Source of the DNA: Gloeobacter violaceus PCC 7421
GTDB taxonomy: Bacteria; Cyanobacteriota; Cyanobacteriia; Gloeobacterales; Gloeobacteraceae
Reading direction: 5' to 3'
DNA length: 64,000 nt
Assembly: GCF_000011385.1 (NCBI RefSeq)
Contig: NC_005125.1
Coordinates: 4,092,001 to 4,156,000 of the forward strand
The notes under the pieces are model-generated. The model searched no databases. It saw nothing but the letters and a program-made list of their open reading frames with translations, and had not been told where the DNA came from. Below are positions 7,854 through 14,092 of this stretch, one piece after another. The translations under genes and the position numbers were made by a program. Numbering within the stretch: position 1 is the first letter of the stretch; the number at the start of each line of letters is the position of its first letter.

Positions 7854-8210
7854 ATGAGTTATCAAAATCAAGGCCCGACACAGGACGCAAATATCCGCGC
7901 GTTTGCCGCTCAAATGCTGGATGTCCTGAAGACCGCCCAAAAGAACGGGACGAGTCCTCGTCAAGCTCTCGAAAAAACGCTGACCGAATACGCGACCGAT
8001 CCGCAAATCGACGACGCACCGGCACCGAACTACATGGCCTCGGTGGATGCTGCCCTCAAGACGGCCAATCCCCCGAGCAAAAAGCAGACGGTACCGGCCA
8101 AAAATCCGAATATCAATGACCAGGGCGCCCCGATGGTCATCAGTCGTCGTGATGCCAAGGGCATCGGCCGGGCAATCGAATCAAAGAAACCTTTCGTATT
8201 GGGAGATTAA
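7854..8210 (+). CDS. Hypothetical protein (element), possible structural/capsid-associated small protein
   Basis: The ATG at 7854, 11 bases after CTGGAGAC, is preferred over upstream in-frame starts; the product is 118 residues. It has a helical N-terminal half (ANIRAFAAQMLDVLKTAQKNG..RQALEKTLTEYA), a polar middle and a C-terminus with RRDAKGIGRAIESKKPFVLGD. No signal peptide or transmembrane helix. I recognise no family. It is followed six bases later by the next gene, so the two are one transcription unit. Confidence 0.65.
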   Translation: MSYQNQGPTQDANIRAFAAQMLDVLKTAQKNGTSPRQALEKTLTEYATDPQIDDAPAPNYMASVDAALKTANPPSKKQTVPAKNPNINDQGAPMVISRRDAKGIGRAIESKKPFVLGD

Positions 8211-8216
8211 TCAATC

Positions 8217-8888
8217 ATGCACGTCATCGACAAAAAGACCGCTGACAAACGGGTTGCCTGCCGCCCCGTCAAGTTGCGCGATCTCACTGAGTCGGCCCGT
8301 GCCGAACAGAAGCAGCGCTTCGAAGATCATCTTCGTCACTACCGCCCGGAGTTGCTTGAGGCCGACCCCGAGGCCGCCAAGTTGCAGCGGGAACTGGTAG
8401 CCACCCAGGGCAAAATCGAGAGTCTCAAGGTCGTCCTGATCGAACTGGGCCGGCAGTTGGTTGCCGCGGGAGAACCGGATCTTTCCGCACCCGAGACCTT
8501 CACTGTGGAATCGTTCATCACGGCTGGTCAGTCTGCTGCCCCCGCTGCTCTGACCCGCATCGCTCTGAATGATTCCATCTCGCGTGCCGAGGCCGCACGG
8601 TCCAAAGCGGAAGCCCACCGCGCCTCGCTGGAGGTTCAAATCCAGTCGGCCCACGATGCCCGTAAAGCAGCGATCCGGGCTGAGTACATCGAGTATGCCC
8701 CGAGCCAAATCCAGGCCGCTAGCGCCGCCCTGGCAGTGCTGATGGGCACTTTGGTCGATGAGCACAACTACATGGCGACTACCTCTGTCGATCGCGAAGT
8801 TCGCTTGCCTCATGCCATGCTCGACGGCGTTGCCCTGAGTGTTGCCGGTTGGCGCGACATCGTCCAGTTCGCACGGGAGGGCCGCTAG
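8217..8888 (+). CDS. Coiled-coil hypothetical protein (element)
   Basis: This 223-residue protein starts at ATG 8217, six bases after the previous stop. Residues 20-90 and 125-180 are strongly helical and charged (ARAEQKQRFEDHLRHYRPELLEADPEAAKLQRELVATQG; SISRAEAARSKAEAHRASLEVQIQSAHDARKAAIRAEYIEY), typical of a long coiled coil. It could be scaffold-like, a size-redirecting protein or an anti-phage/anti-host regulator. No motif allows a choice. Its base composition matches the rest of the left half of the element. Confidence 0.7.
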   Translation: MHVIDKKTADKRVACRPVKLRDLTESARAEQKQRFEDHLRHYRPELLEADPEAAKLQRELVATQGKIESLKVVLIELGRQLVAAGEPDLSAPETFTVESFITAGQSAAPAALTRIALNDSISRAEAARSKAEAHRASLEVQIQSAHDARKAAIRAEYIEYAPSQIQAASAALAVLMGTLVDEHNYMATTSVDREVRLPHAMLDGVALSVAGWRDIVQFAREGR

Positions 8889-8890
8889 CC

Positions 8891-9211
8891 ATGAGTTGGA
8901 AAGGAGTGTCGGCCGATCCGAATCCCCGGAATCGCAAGGCTATCACTTTCAGCCCGGAATTCCTGGCGAAGCGGGCGAGTGGAGAGCGGATCATAGACTT
9001 CCGCCTGGCTCTGAGTTCAGACTTTATTTCTCGTCCGAAGGACCTCACGAAGGCCCGATTCATCGCCACGATGATCGAAAACTATGCATGCTCGCACCAG
9101 ATGCGAATCACCGACGTGTATCCCGACGCATTCGAAGCGGTCCGCCGGAAGGGTTTGCACACGGCTGCCCTGGAAGCGGAAGTGCGCCGGTTGCTGGAGA
9201 TGACGGATTGA
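8891..9211 (+). CDS. Small basic hypothetical protein, last gene of the element's left operon
   Basis: The ATG at 8891 follows the preceding stop by two bases, with GGAGGG upstream; the product is 106 residues. It is basic and mixed alpha/beta, with SKxRFIATMIENYACSHQMRITDVYPDAFEAVRRKGLHTAALEAEVRRLLEM at the C-terminus, resembling a small HTH or three-helix unit. No assignment. A very strong terminator follows at 9239, closing the operon that starts near 3019. Confidence 0.65.
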   Translation: MSWKGVSADPNPRNRKAITFSPEFLAKRASGERIIDFRLALSSDFISRPKDLTKARFIATMIENYACSHQMRITDVYPDAFEAVRRKGLHTAALEAEVRRLLEMTD

Positions 9212-9238
9212 AAGTTTGTGCTGTCAACGCAAGGTCTT

Positions 9239-9274
9239 GAGGCCAGTGGAGTGATTCCACTGGCCTCTTTTTTT
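9239..9274 (+). terminator. Strong rho-independent terminator closing the element's left operon
   Basis: GAGGCCAGTGGA (9239-9250) pairs perfectly with TCCACTGGCCTC (9256-9267) around GTGAT, followed by seven T residues (9268-9274). This is the clearest terminator in the window and separates the replication/packaging-like genes from the accessory half. Confidence 0.92.
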
Positions 9275-9393
9275 GGCGCGACGTGGGCGTTACATCACCC
9301 CCGCGACGTTGACCGGCGGGGCGGCTGGCAGACGGGGGAGGTATGAACGGCCGTCCTTGGATTGTCGCTTGTATGGCCCTTGGGAGAACTGGC

Positions 9394-10080
9394 CTACTGC
9401 TGAGTGTCTAGACCGCCATCGCCGGGTGCTTCTCTGTCTATCTCTTTAAGAACCCGATCAAAAAACTGTTCAAGTTCAGACGGAAAAGGAAGCTCTAACG
9501 AAAACACATCCTCCTCCTTGAGAAACCTATTGGTAGGTGGGCCATTCTTGAAATACTTCTTATAATCTTCTGGTTTCCTGGGAATGGGGTACCGTCCGTA
9601 CCAAGTAGTTAACTGCTCCATATCCTTAAGTAAATTTTCCTCCTCAGACGAAAGATCCATCTTTGCGGTTTTGGCCAACTTTTTTAGGTCGTGGTGATTT
9701 ATATCCGAACCTCCCGAATTACTATCTTTTTTACGCATCGCCAGCTCTTTAAGTAGGACCAGCTCTTTAAGTAGGTTTTCGAGAGCTAGTGCGACCAAAA
9801 AAAAGCCTACGGAAGAGAAGCTAAGATAATTTCTTATCGTCTTTTGTTCCTCAGGAGTACAGTGAACTACACTTAAACCACGGATAGACTCATAGAGGGT
9901 TTTGGCTTTAACCTGCTCATTCGCGGCTTCTTTCAAGAGAAGCTCGGCTGCATCGTACAACGACGCAGCCGAGCTTCTCCTCGCCATTGGCTGGGAGCAA
10001 GCTGACTCGAAAAAAAAGTCGATAACTAGATCTGGATCTTGGCTATAATCCACCTGTTGATTTCCCACAGAAATTTCCAT
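9394..10080 (-). CDS. HEPN-like domain protein (accessory gene of the element)
   Basis: The ATG at 10080 (MEISVGNQQ) is the likely start; a longer frame to 10167 has no ribosome site. The 228-residue product has, after residue 100, a long helix SVGFFLVALALENLLKELVLL, then HHDLKKLAKTAKMDLSSEEENLLKDMEQLTTWYGRYPIPRKPEDY. The ALE-x2-LK helix, the HDL..L motif and the GRYP turn are typical of HEPN-fold proteins near toxins and defence genes. The RNase RxxxxH motif is not obvious, so activity is unproven. The gene is AT-richer than its neighbours and in opposite orientation, which suggests recruited cargo. An 18-bp tandem duplication (9737-9772) repeats the peptide ELVLLK. Confidence 0.65.
   Translation of the reverse strand: MEISVGNQQVDYSQDPDLVIDFFFESACSQPMARRSSAASLYDAAELLLKEAANEQVKAKTLYESIRGLSVVHCTPEEQKTIRNYLSFSSVGFFLVALALENLLKELVLLKELAMRKKDSNSGGSDINHHDLKKLAKTAKMDLSSEEENLLKDMEQLTTWYGRYPIPRKPEDYKKYFKNGPPTNRFLKEEDVFSLELPFPSELEQFFDRVLKEIDREAPGDGGLDTQQ
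9737..9772. repeat. 18-bp tandem duplication inside the HEPN-like gene
   Basis: The unit AGCTCTTTAAGTAGGACC is followed at once by AGCTCTTTAAGTAGG, so the segment is repeated twice in frame and lengthens one helix by six residues. Looks like slipped replication. Confidence 0.7.
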
Positions 10081-10146
10081 ATGACTAAGTTGACTTTTTC
10101 TGTCGAATTGTAGCATAGAAGCCTCAACCACACAGTCGGTTCTCAC

Positions 10147-10371
10147 AGGGCAAGCGCATCTTAACAATGCTTGACAGATTCAAAATTGCGTGAAATTCCT
10201 GTGAGAAGAAGGCTTAAGGCTTCTGGATTAAGGTTGCGGATGCTGGATTGTTAAGCACGATGCACAAGATTTTTCTTGCTTCCCCGTCTCAGATCTGGCA
10301 TTGAATCCATGCGTGGCACTCAACTCAGGCGAAACCACTTTTGTCAAGAGGAGATTAGATGCGCTTGCCCT
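10147..10371. repeat. 15-bp inverted repeat in the gap between HEPN-like and regulator genes
   Basis: AGGGCAAGCGCATCT (10147-10161) and its exact reverse complement AGATGCGCTTGCCCT (10357-10371) bound a 195-bp gene-free stretch. The right arm is followed by CGGTTCTCAT, which partly matches the sequence beside the left arm. Could be a remnant of a small non-autonomous insertion. Confidence 0.5.
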
Positions 10372-10635
10372 ATCGGTTCTCATCGATTAGAAGTTAATGT
10401 CCAGAGCACACATGTTTGTCTCGATCTTAGTGCTTGTAAGCTGAGGAAAAACCTGGTTGTTTGCCATAGAAAATGCTCCGTCTTGAGCAAAGGGGCTGTC
10501 GCACCAAAGTTCATAGAGAAGCACAGCCCGCTACTCGACGGCAGCCGCACAAGTGGAAGGGTCTGAATTTTTTTCAGACCCAGGCGGCAAACAGGCGACT
10601 CAGCCAATGTCACCGGTGACATCCCGGGGACAGCG
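10168..10635. other. 468-bp stretch without a supported gene
   Basis: It holds one arm of the inverted repeat ending at 10371 and a short hairpin (GGGTCTGA/TCAGACCC, 10559-10581, loop of A and T). A 96-codon frame at 10276-10566 has a cysteine-scattered, low-likelihood product and no ribosome site, so I do not call it. Confidence 0.5.
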
Positions 10636-11055
10636 CTAACCTACTAAGGCTGGCTGCCTCAGCGCGTAAACCTTCAAGGGCTTCTCGATCACGACAATAC
10701 GGCCATCTGCCACCAGTCTGTTAAGCACGGCCAGACAACGATCGATGTCGGGGCCGAGTCCATCCGCACGATCGAAGCTGCGGGCGTCGCATATCTGCGA
10801 GAAACTGTATTCCCCGCTCACTGCCAACCGTTCGAGTATGCCCGCTGCATTGTCGTGGCGGACGATAGCGTAGAGCTTCTTGCCTCCCCGTCCGGCAGCC
10901 TCACGTCCGCGTCTGACTACGCCGTCCATCACCAAAGCATGGAGCACCCGCGCCGTAGCCAGTTCGCTCAGGCGGATACCGGCAGCAATGTCCTGCAAGG
11001 TGCCTATTTCGTACTCGCACAGATAATCCACAACATCAGACCGGGGGCATTGCAT
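10636..11055 (-). CDS. Winged-helix transcriptional regulator-like protein
   Basis: The ATG at 11055 has TTGGAGAC 8 bases upstream, better than the first frame start at 11103; the product is 139 residues. Two successive winged-helix-like units are visible: DVVDYLCEYEIGTLQDIAAGIRLSELATARVLHALVMDGVVRRGR, and a second half with ICDARSFDRADGLGPDIDRCLAVLNRLVADGRIVVI. It has no catalytic residues. It lies divergently from the toxin-antitoxin pair across an AT-rich region with overlapping dyads (11116-11150), which may be its operator. A repressor of the element's accessory genes is the simplest inference. Confidence 0.65.
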   Translation of the reverse strand: MQCPRSDVVDYLCEYEIGTLQDIAAGIRLSELATARVLHALVMDGVVRRGREAAGRGGKKLYAIVRHDNAAGILERLAVSGEYSFSQICDARSFDRADGLGPDIDRCLAVLNRLVADGRIVVIEKPLKVYALRQPALVG

Positions 11056-11115
11056 GTCTGTCTCCAATGGGTTGGGTTTGCCTCCCAAGGCTAGCGCGAA
11101 CACCTTAGAAAGCCA

Positions 11116-11150
11116 AATTAGTAATTACTTATCGAATTTGATAACTAATT
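11116..11150. promoter_or_regulatory. AT-rich overlapping dyads upstream of the regulator gene (candidate operator)
   Basis: TTATCGAATTTGATAA (11129-11144) is a near-perfect 16-bp palindrome. AATTAGT (11116-11122) and ACTAATT (11144-11150) form an exact outer inverted repeat with a different centre. The site sits 60-95 bases before the leftward regulator start and 220 bases before the rightward antitoxin. An autoregulatory role is inference from location. Confidence 0.5.
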
Positions 11151-11369
11151 GCTGTGCCCTCTGTGCCTGTGTCTTGCTGCCTGTGATTGAAATACTTGTG
11201 TGTCAGGGGAGCAGTCAATCACCGCACTAGGCTGCCCCTAAGAGGCGGTGGCAAACTTGACCCAAAAAGCGCTTTACATATTTCTATAATGAACTAGATG
11301 TTCACAAAGATATGGACAGGCGTAGTCACATGGGGTTACAATGGTCTCCCAAGTTGCCCTTAGCAAAGA

Positions 11370-11807
11370 GTGAGAAAGATGGGTACAGCTGATGACGCCG
11401 CTGCATATATTTTGAACAAGCTTGGCGCAATAACAGCTATGAAGTTGCAAAAGCTTCTATACTACTCCCAAGCTTGGTCTCTTGTGTGGGATGATCATCC
11501 TCTGTTTGATGAGCGTATTGAGGCGTGGGCCAACGGACCTGTGATACCCGCCATCTACGAGCAGCACAGGGGGCAGTACCTGGTGACCGAGTGGTTGGCA
11601 GGCAATCCTGGTAACTTAGGCTCTGACGCCATCGAAACAATTGATGCCGTTCTCAAAGTCTACGGGGACAAGTCCTCCCAATGGCTCAGTGACTTGACCC
11701 ACAAGGAGGCTCCTTGGCGCGATGCCCGCTTGGGCATTCCAACTGGTGTTCCCTGCAAACAAGAGATCACACAGGCATCCATGGCAGAGTACTACGGCAG
11801 CTTGTAA
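11370..11807 (+). CDS. Panacea-domain (SocA-like, former DUF4065) antitoxin
   Basis: This 145-residue protein starts at 11370, though the internal ATG at 11379 (MGTADDAAAYIL) is also possible. It shows the Panacea signature: DDAAAYILNKLGAITAMKLQKLLYYSQAWSLVWDDHPLFDERIEAWANGPVIPAIYEQH, then KSSQWLSDLTHKEAPWRDAR. Proteins with this domain neutralise varied toxins as the first gene of a two-gene operon or act as proteolysis adaptors (SocA). The gene that follows 7 bases later is the expected toxin. A toxin-antitoxin pair would stabilise the element in its host and penalise loss after excision. Confidence 0.85.
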   Translation: MRKMGTADDAAAYILNKLGAITAMKLQKLLYYSQAWSLVWDDHPLFDERIEAWANGPVIPAIYEQHRGQYLVTEWLAGNPGNLGSDAIETIDAVLKVYGDKSSQWLSDLTHKEAPWRDARLGIPTGVPCKQEITQASMAEYYGSL

Positions 11808-11814
11808 AACGTCT

Positions 11815-12276
11815 GTGAGCCAAGGAAAGAATAAAAAAACTAAGGATCCCAAAATTACTGAGAAGCCTTCCTCGGCTAAGACGCCGCGCTTCGGTAACGA
11901 CCCAGATGAGTTTTACACACTCTCTCCGGCATGGCGACTTTCGAAGTTAGAGATGGTTGAGCCCTTTGGTTGGCATAAGGTCGATGGTGCTACTCTTGCT
12001 TCTATTAGAAGCAAGTTGGCATCTTTCGAAAGCATGACCTGGAAAGAAATCCTTTGCGATGCAAGCACGAAAAATCACTTCATTGGAGTTGATCGGCTTT
12101 GTCTCGAAGCACGGCAGCGCCTCGAAGAAATAAAACAAGGCGATATCGACCAGTTGATGTCTCTCAGGCTTGGTGGCAAGCAGAGAGTTTGGGGCATTGT
12201 GGACCAGGGCATCATGACAGTGCTCTGGTGGGATCCAGATCACAAAGTCTACCCAGTTAATAAAAAGCACACTTGA
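11815..12276 (+). CDS. Probable toxin partner of the Panacea antitoxin
   Basis: The GTG at 11815 (VSQGKNKKTK) is 7 bases after the antitoxin stop and gives 153 residues. An upstream ATG in this frame lies inside the antitoxin and is rejected. The C-terminal 75 residues read HFIGVDRLCLEARQRLEEIKQGDIDQLMSLRLGGKQRVWGIVDQGIMTVLWWDPDHKVYP, a RelE/ParE-like small alpha-beta pattern (helix, then strand-rich R-x-W-G-I and LLWWDP motifs) that I have seen paired with Panacea antitoxins. The N-terminal 45 residues are lysine-rich. The type of target is unknown; I infer an RNase- or translation-directed toxin. Confidence 0.72.
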   Translation: MSQGKNKKTKDPKITEKPSSAKTPRFGNDPDEFYTLSPAWRLSKLEMVEPFGWHKVDGATLASIRSKLASFESMTWKEILCDASTKNHFIGVDRLCLEARQRLEEIKQGDIDQLMSLRLGGKQRVWGIVDQGIMTVLWWDPDHKVYPVNKKHT

Positions 12277-12475
12277 TGCAGCTACAGCTATTCCCGTCGC
12301 CCGAGCCGGGGCCGTTCCCTCACCCGCCCGGTGAACTTATGCCGTGGGTAGAGCCCCTATTCAACCGGGCCGGGGCCGTGCAGACGCAGGAGCGGGGCGA
12401 GCGGCATCAAAAGCTTCACCCTCCCCGAGCGGCTTCCTAGGAGCGGCGGAGGTGCTATCTGCCGGTGATCGAGAT
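12277..12475. other. Gene-free stretch between the toxin and the small membrane protein
   Basis: About 200 bases with GC-rich inverted segments (CCGGGCCGGGGCC-like) and the first copy of the 16-bp repeat (12468-12483). A 63-codon minus frame across it has no plausible product. Confidence 0.4.
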
Positions 12476-12760
12476 CTAGGGCAGGCCAAACACCGCTTCC
12501 AGCCATAGCATGATCCACACGAGCATCCCCGCCAGCAGCACCAGCCAAAGCATCGCGCTCAGCGCAGCCTGACGGCGTGCGTCGAAAAGATCGGGGGCGA
12601 AGCGCCGGTAGCCGTCGATTAGGAATGCAGCAGGCAGCAGGACCGCCAGAAACAGGCCCACGGCGATGATCTGAGCTGTGTCTGTTAACCTCTCCGCAAG
12701 CCTATGATAAGGCGACTGGTGAGCAGATGCCAAGAAAAATGCTGACTTATGTTGCAACAC
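12476..12760 (-). CDS. Small membrane protein (element)
   Basis: The frame encodes 94 residues; the true start may be an internal GTG near 12664, as the first 30 residues look unlike protein. Two hydrophobic helices are clear: IIAVGLFLAVLLPAAFLI and LWLVLLAGMLVWIMLWLEAV, joined by a charged loop with YRRFAPDLFDARR. It ends LP-stop in the same TAG-containing 16-bp sequence as the other membrane gene at 13631, suggesting a shared origin of their 3' ends. Function unknown. Confidence 0.5.
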   Translation of the reverse strand: MLQHKSAFFLASAHQSPYHRLAERLTDTAQIIAVGLFLAVLLPAAFLIDGYRRFAPDLFDARRQAALSAMLWLVLLAGMLVWIMLWLEAVFGLP

Positions 12761-12814
12761 AGTTTCTGGGGAAGGACGTTAGAGGCGAAGTTGTGTCAGG
12801 ACATAGGTGCTGCC

Positions 12815-13054
12815 CTAGAGATGGTATGCAGTGACAACTGTCTTCATGTCTTGGCTGTAAATTGCGGCCACCTTCCTGTGCTGCAGGTGTATCCAAGAAA
12901 CCATGCGCCGCCCTCCCTGGGCTGGCATTGCACTGGTCTTGATATAACCAACCTGTAACAACAGCCCCTCAAATTGCGTTGCTGACATAACTTTGGTATT
13001 GAACGGGGGAAGACCGTCAAGACGATGCTTATCAAGAGTCATGTACTCAATCAT
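12815..13054 (-). CDS. Small hypothetical protein (element right end)
   Basis: Starts considered are ATG at 13054 (MIEYMTLDKHRLDG) and TTG at 13072; neither has a strong ribosome site. The 79-residue product ends with MVSWIHLQHRKVAAIYSQDMKTVVTAYHL, a strand-strand pattern similar to short DUF4258- or HicA-like toxins (K-x-A-A-I-Y then K-T-V-V-T). This similarity is weak. It is AT-richer than the host genes. Confidence 0.45.
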   Translation of the reverse strand: MIEYMTLDKHRLDGLPPFNTKVMSATQFEGLLLQVGYIKTSAMPAQGGRRMVSWIHLQHRKVAAIYSQDMKTVVTAYHL

Positions 13055-13105
13055 AATGGGTGCACGACTCAAGCCTTCGTGCCAAAGAAATGTCTTCTTT
13101 TCTTC

Positions 13106-13396
13106 CTAGGCGTCAAAGTCGCCCCGATACGTTGTAAAGATCCTGTAACCCGGCAAAACAATTCCTGCGCCGAACCAGCTTTTCACTGTGCCCGGATAAT
13201 TCGGTTCCGCTATCGATCCACCAATGCGGACATGAAAAGGACCAGCCCAGACATACAGCCCAGGCAAAAGCGCATCCATACTGTAGGCGATTGCTCGCTT
13301 CTCAGAGCATGGCTCGCACGCGTCATTAACCCGCTCACCCGCATCGTTTAGTGTGCCAGGGCGGGAACCTCTGAATCCGCCGTATACATGAGACAT
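13106..13396 (-). CDS. Hypothetical protein (element right end)
   Basis: The ATG at 13396 has GGAG 8 bases upstream and gives 96 residues; the frame extends upstream but without a good site. The C-terminal half is strand-rich with many aromatic and glycine residues (LLPGLYVWAGPFHVRIGGSIAEPNYPGTVKSWFGAGIVLPGYRIFTTYRGDFDA). Two cysteines are present (ACEPC). No family recognised. It sits between two membrane-protein genes that share 3' sequence. Confidence 0.45.
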   Translation of the reverse strand: MSHVYGGFRGSRPGTLNDAGERVNDACEPCSEKRAIAYSMDALLPGLYVWAGPFHVRIGGSIAEPNYPGTVKSWFGAGIVLPGYRIFTTYRGDFDA

Positions 13397-13630
13397 AGGT
13401 GTAACTCCGTGTTCGTGCCTCTCAGCCGCATTGCCAACGGGTAGCATCTCCACCGGGCAAGGCGGGATGGCCTCATATGACATATGACGTCTTACTAAGA
13501 TACTACCGATCACGGCTCGAAGTTCTACACCCAAGAGAGAAGTTCATATTGAAGGTGCAAGTCACTCATCCAAAACAGGGTTTCAAATGCGCACCCCATA
13601 AACACCCAGAAGTTTTGCGGTAATCGAGAT

Positions 13631-13948
13631 CTAGGGCATACCGATCATTCCACTCAGCGCGGCCACCCCCAACCCGATGAGGGCACCGCACATCGCCGGT
13701 TGAATCGCCTCCAGCACTTCCGGTCCGAACAGCCCAAACCATTCCGCCAGCACGTACCCGCCCAGCAGTGCGACGGTTGTCGAGACGATCAGGCCGGTGA
13801 TCATGCCCGGCAGCAGCATACCCAGAGCGAGGGCCGTACCCAGCCCGACAATCATCCCCCAGATCAAAGCGGGAGCGCCCGAGTAGCGCCGCCAGGCTGC
13901 CGCGATGACCACGGCCGAGATGATCAGCGATGCAGTGGTCCAGAACAT
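13631..13948 (-). CDS. Small integral membrane protein with 3-4 helices (element right end)
   Basis: The ATG at 13948 gives 105 residues, almost all hydrophobic: MFWTTASLIISAVVIAAAW, PALIWGMIVGLGTALALGMLLPGMITGLIVSTTVALLGGYVLAEW, and MCGALIGLGVAALSGMIGMP. Glycine zippers suggest packed helices, as in holins or small channel proteins. It is 18 bases downstream of the 33-residue membrane peptide gene and on the same strand as the interrupted secretin, so secretin-promoter transcripts would run into it. Confidence 0.65.
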   Translation of the reverse strand: MFWTTASLIISAVVIAAAWRRYSGAPALIWGMIVGLGTALALGMLLPGMITGLIVSTTVALLGGYVLAEWFGLFGPEVLEAIQPAMCGALIGLGVAALSGMIGMP

Positions 13949-13966
13949 GCCCTCAGAATAATCCCC

Positions 13967-14068
13967 TCAGCGCAGCAACCCGACCTGCACCAGCCCCCAG
14001 AGCAGGAGTACCCCGAGCGTTGCCGGAATGGGCGAAAGGGCAAGCGCCCAGATATCCTTGTGCTTCAT
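13967..14068 (-). CDS. 33-residue single-helix membrane peptide at the element's right edge
   Basis: An ATG at 14066-14068 opens 33 codons ending TGA at 13967. The product MKHKDIWALALSPIPATLG.. has a single hydrophobic helix (LGVLLLWGLVQVGLLR). It begins 15 bases inside attR and directly continues the transcript of the truncated secretin. It could be a holin-like, toxin-like or regulatory micropeptide. It is too short for ordinary gene callers. Confidence 0.5.
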   Translation of the reverse strand: MKHKDIWALALSPIPATLGVLLLWGLVQVGLLR

Positions 14069-14069
14069 G

Positions 14070-14092
14070 ACTGTTTTACACCATTGGCAGGT
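14070..14092. other. attR: right junction of the integrated element
   Basis: The sequence GTTTTACACCATTGGCAGG marks the right junction; the crossover AT is at 14083-14084. Codon phase of this AT (second and third positions of CAT read on +) matches that of AAT at 1311-1313. Joining outer flanks gives TTCCAATTGGCAGG, whose centre CCAATTGG is a perfect palindrome, as expected for a serine recombinase attB. Joining inner flanks gives an imperfect dyad TTTTACACC-AT-AGTGGTAAAA as attP. Confidence 0.7.

Larger units (their letters stand above)
12468..13638. repeat. Pair of 16-bp direct repeats at the ends of two small membrane protein genes
   Basis: ATCGAGATCTAGGGCA occurs exactly at 12468-12483 and 13623-13638. 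Each copy contains the stop codon of a leftward membrane-protein gene. The 1155-bp interval holds two unrelated small genes. Duplication of a 3' end or recombination between related genes would explain it. Confidence 0.7.
1314..14084. mobile_element. 12.77 kb integrative element interrupting a secretin gene (serine-recombinase type, replicating, satellite-like)
   Basis: The element lies between the two halves of the secretin gene. It carries a large serine recombinase at the left edge, a small wHTH protein, a DUF3854/VapE primase-helicase with an iteron cluster, eight small phage-style genes ending in a strong terminator, then accessory genes (HEPN-like, wHTH regulator, Panacea toxin-antitoxin, small membrane proteins). 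No structural phage genes, large terminase, relaxase or conjugation genes are visible, so it cannot be a complete phage or conjugative element. Excision at the proposed AT core would restore the secretin exactly. Resemblances are to PICI/SaPI satellites (integrase, SF3-type initiator with iterons, TerS-like protein) and to cyanobacterial excision elements using XisF recombinases. Which one fits is open. Confidence 0.85.

Noticed and set aside
10276-10566. 96-codon plus frame in the gap of the element
   Set aside because: No Shine-Dalgarno sequence and a cysteine-scattered peptide without pattern.
1314-14084. CRISPR array or group II intron inside the element
   Set aside because: The octamer repeats are too short, unevenly spaced and inverted for a CRISPR array, and no reverse transcriptase gene is present.
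1306-14092. att core at TA (attL 1320-1321, attR 14077-14078), which gives an attractive symmetric site
   Set aside because: The joined site would shift the secretin frame by one base and run into a stop; TA is palindromic but out of phase. AT at 1312/14083 is the only in-frame choice.
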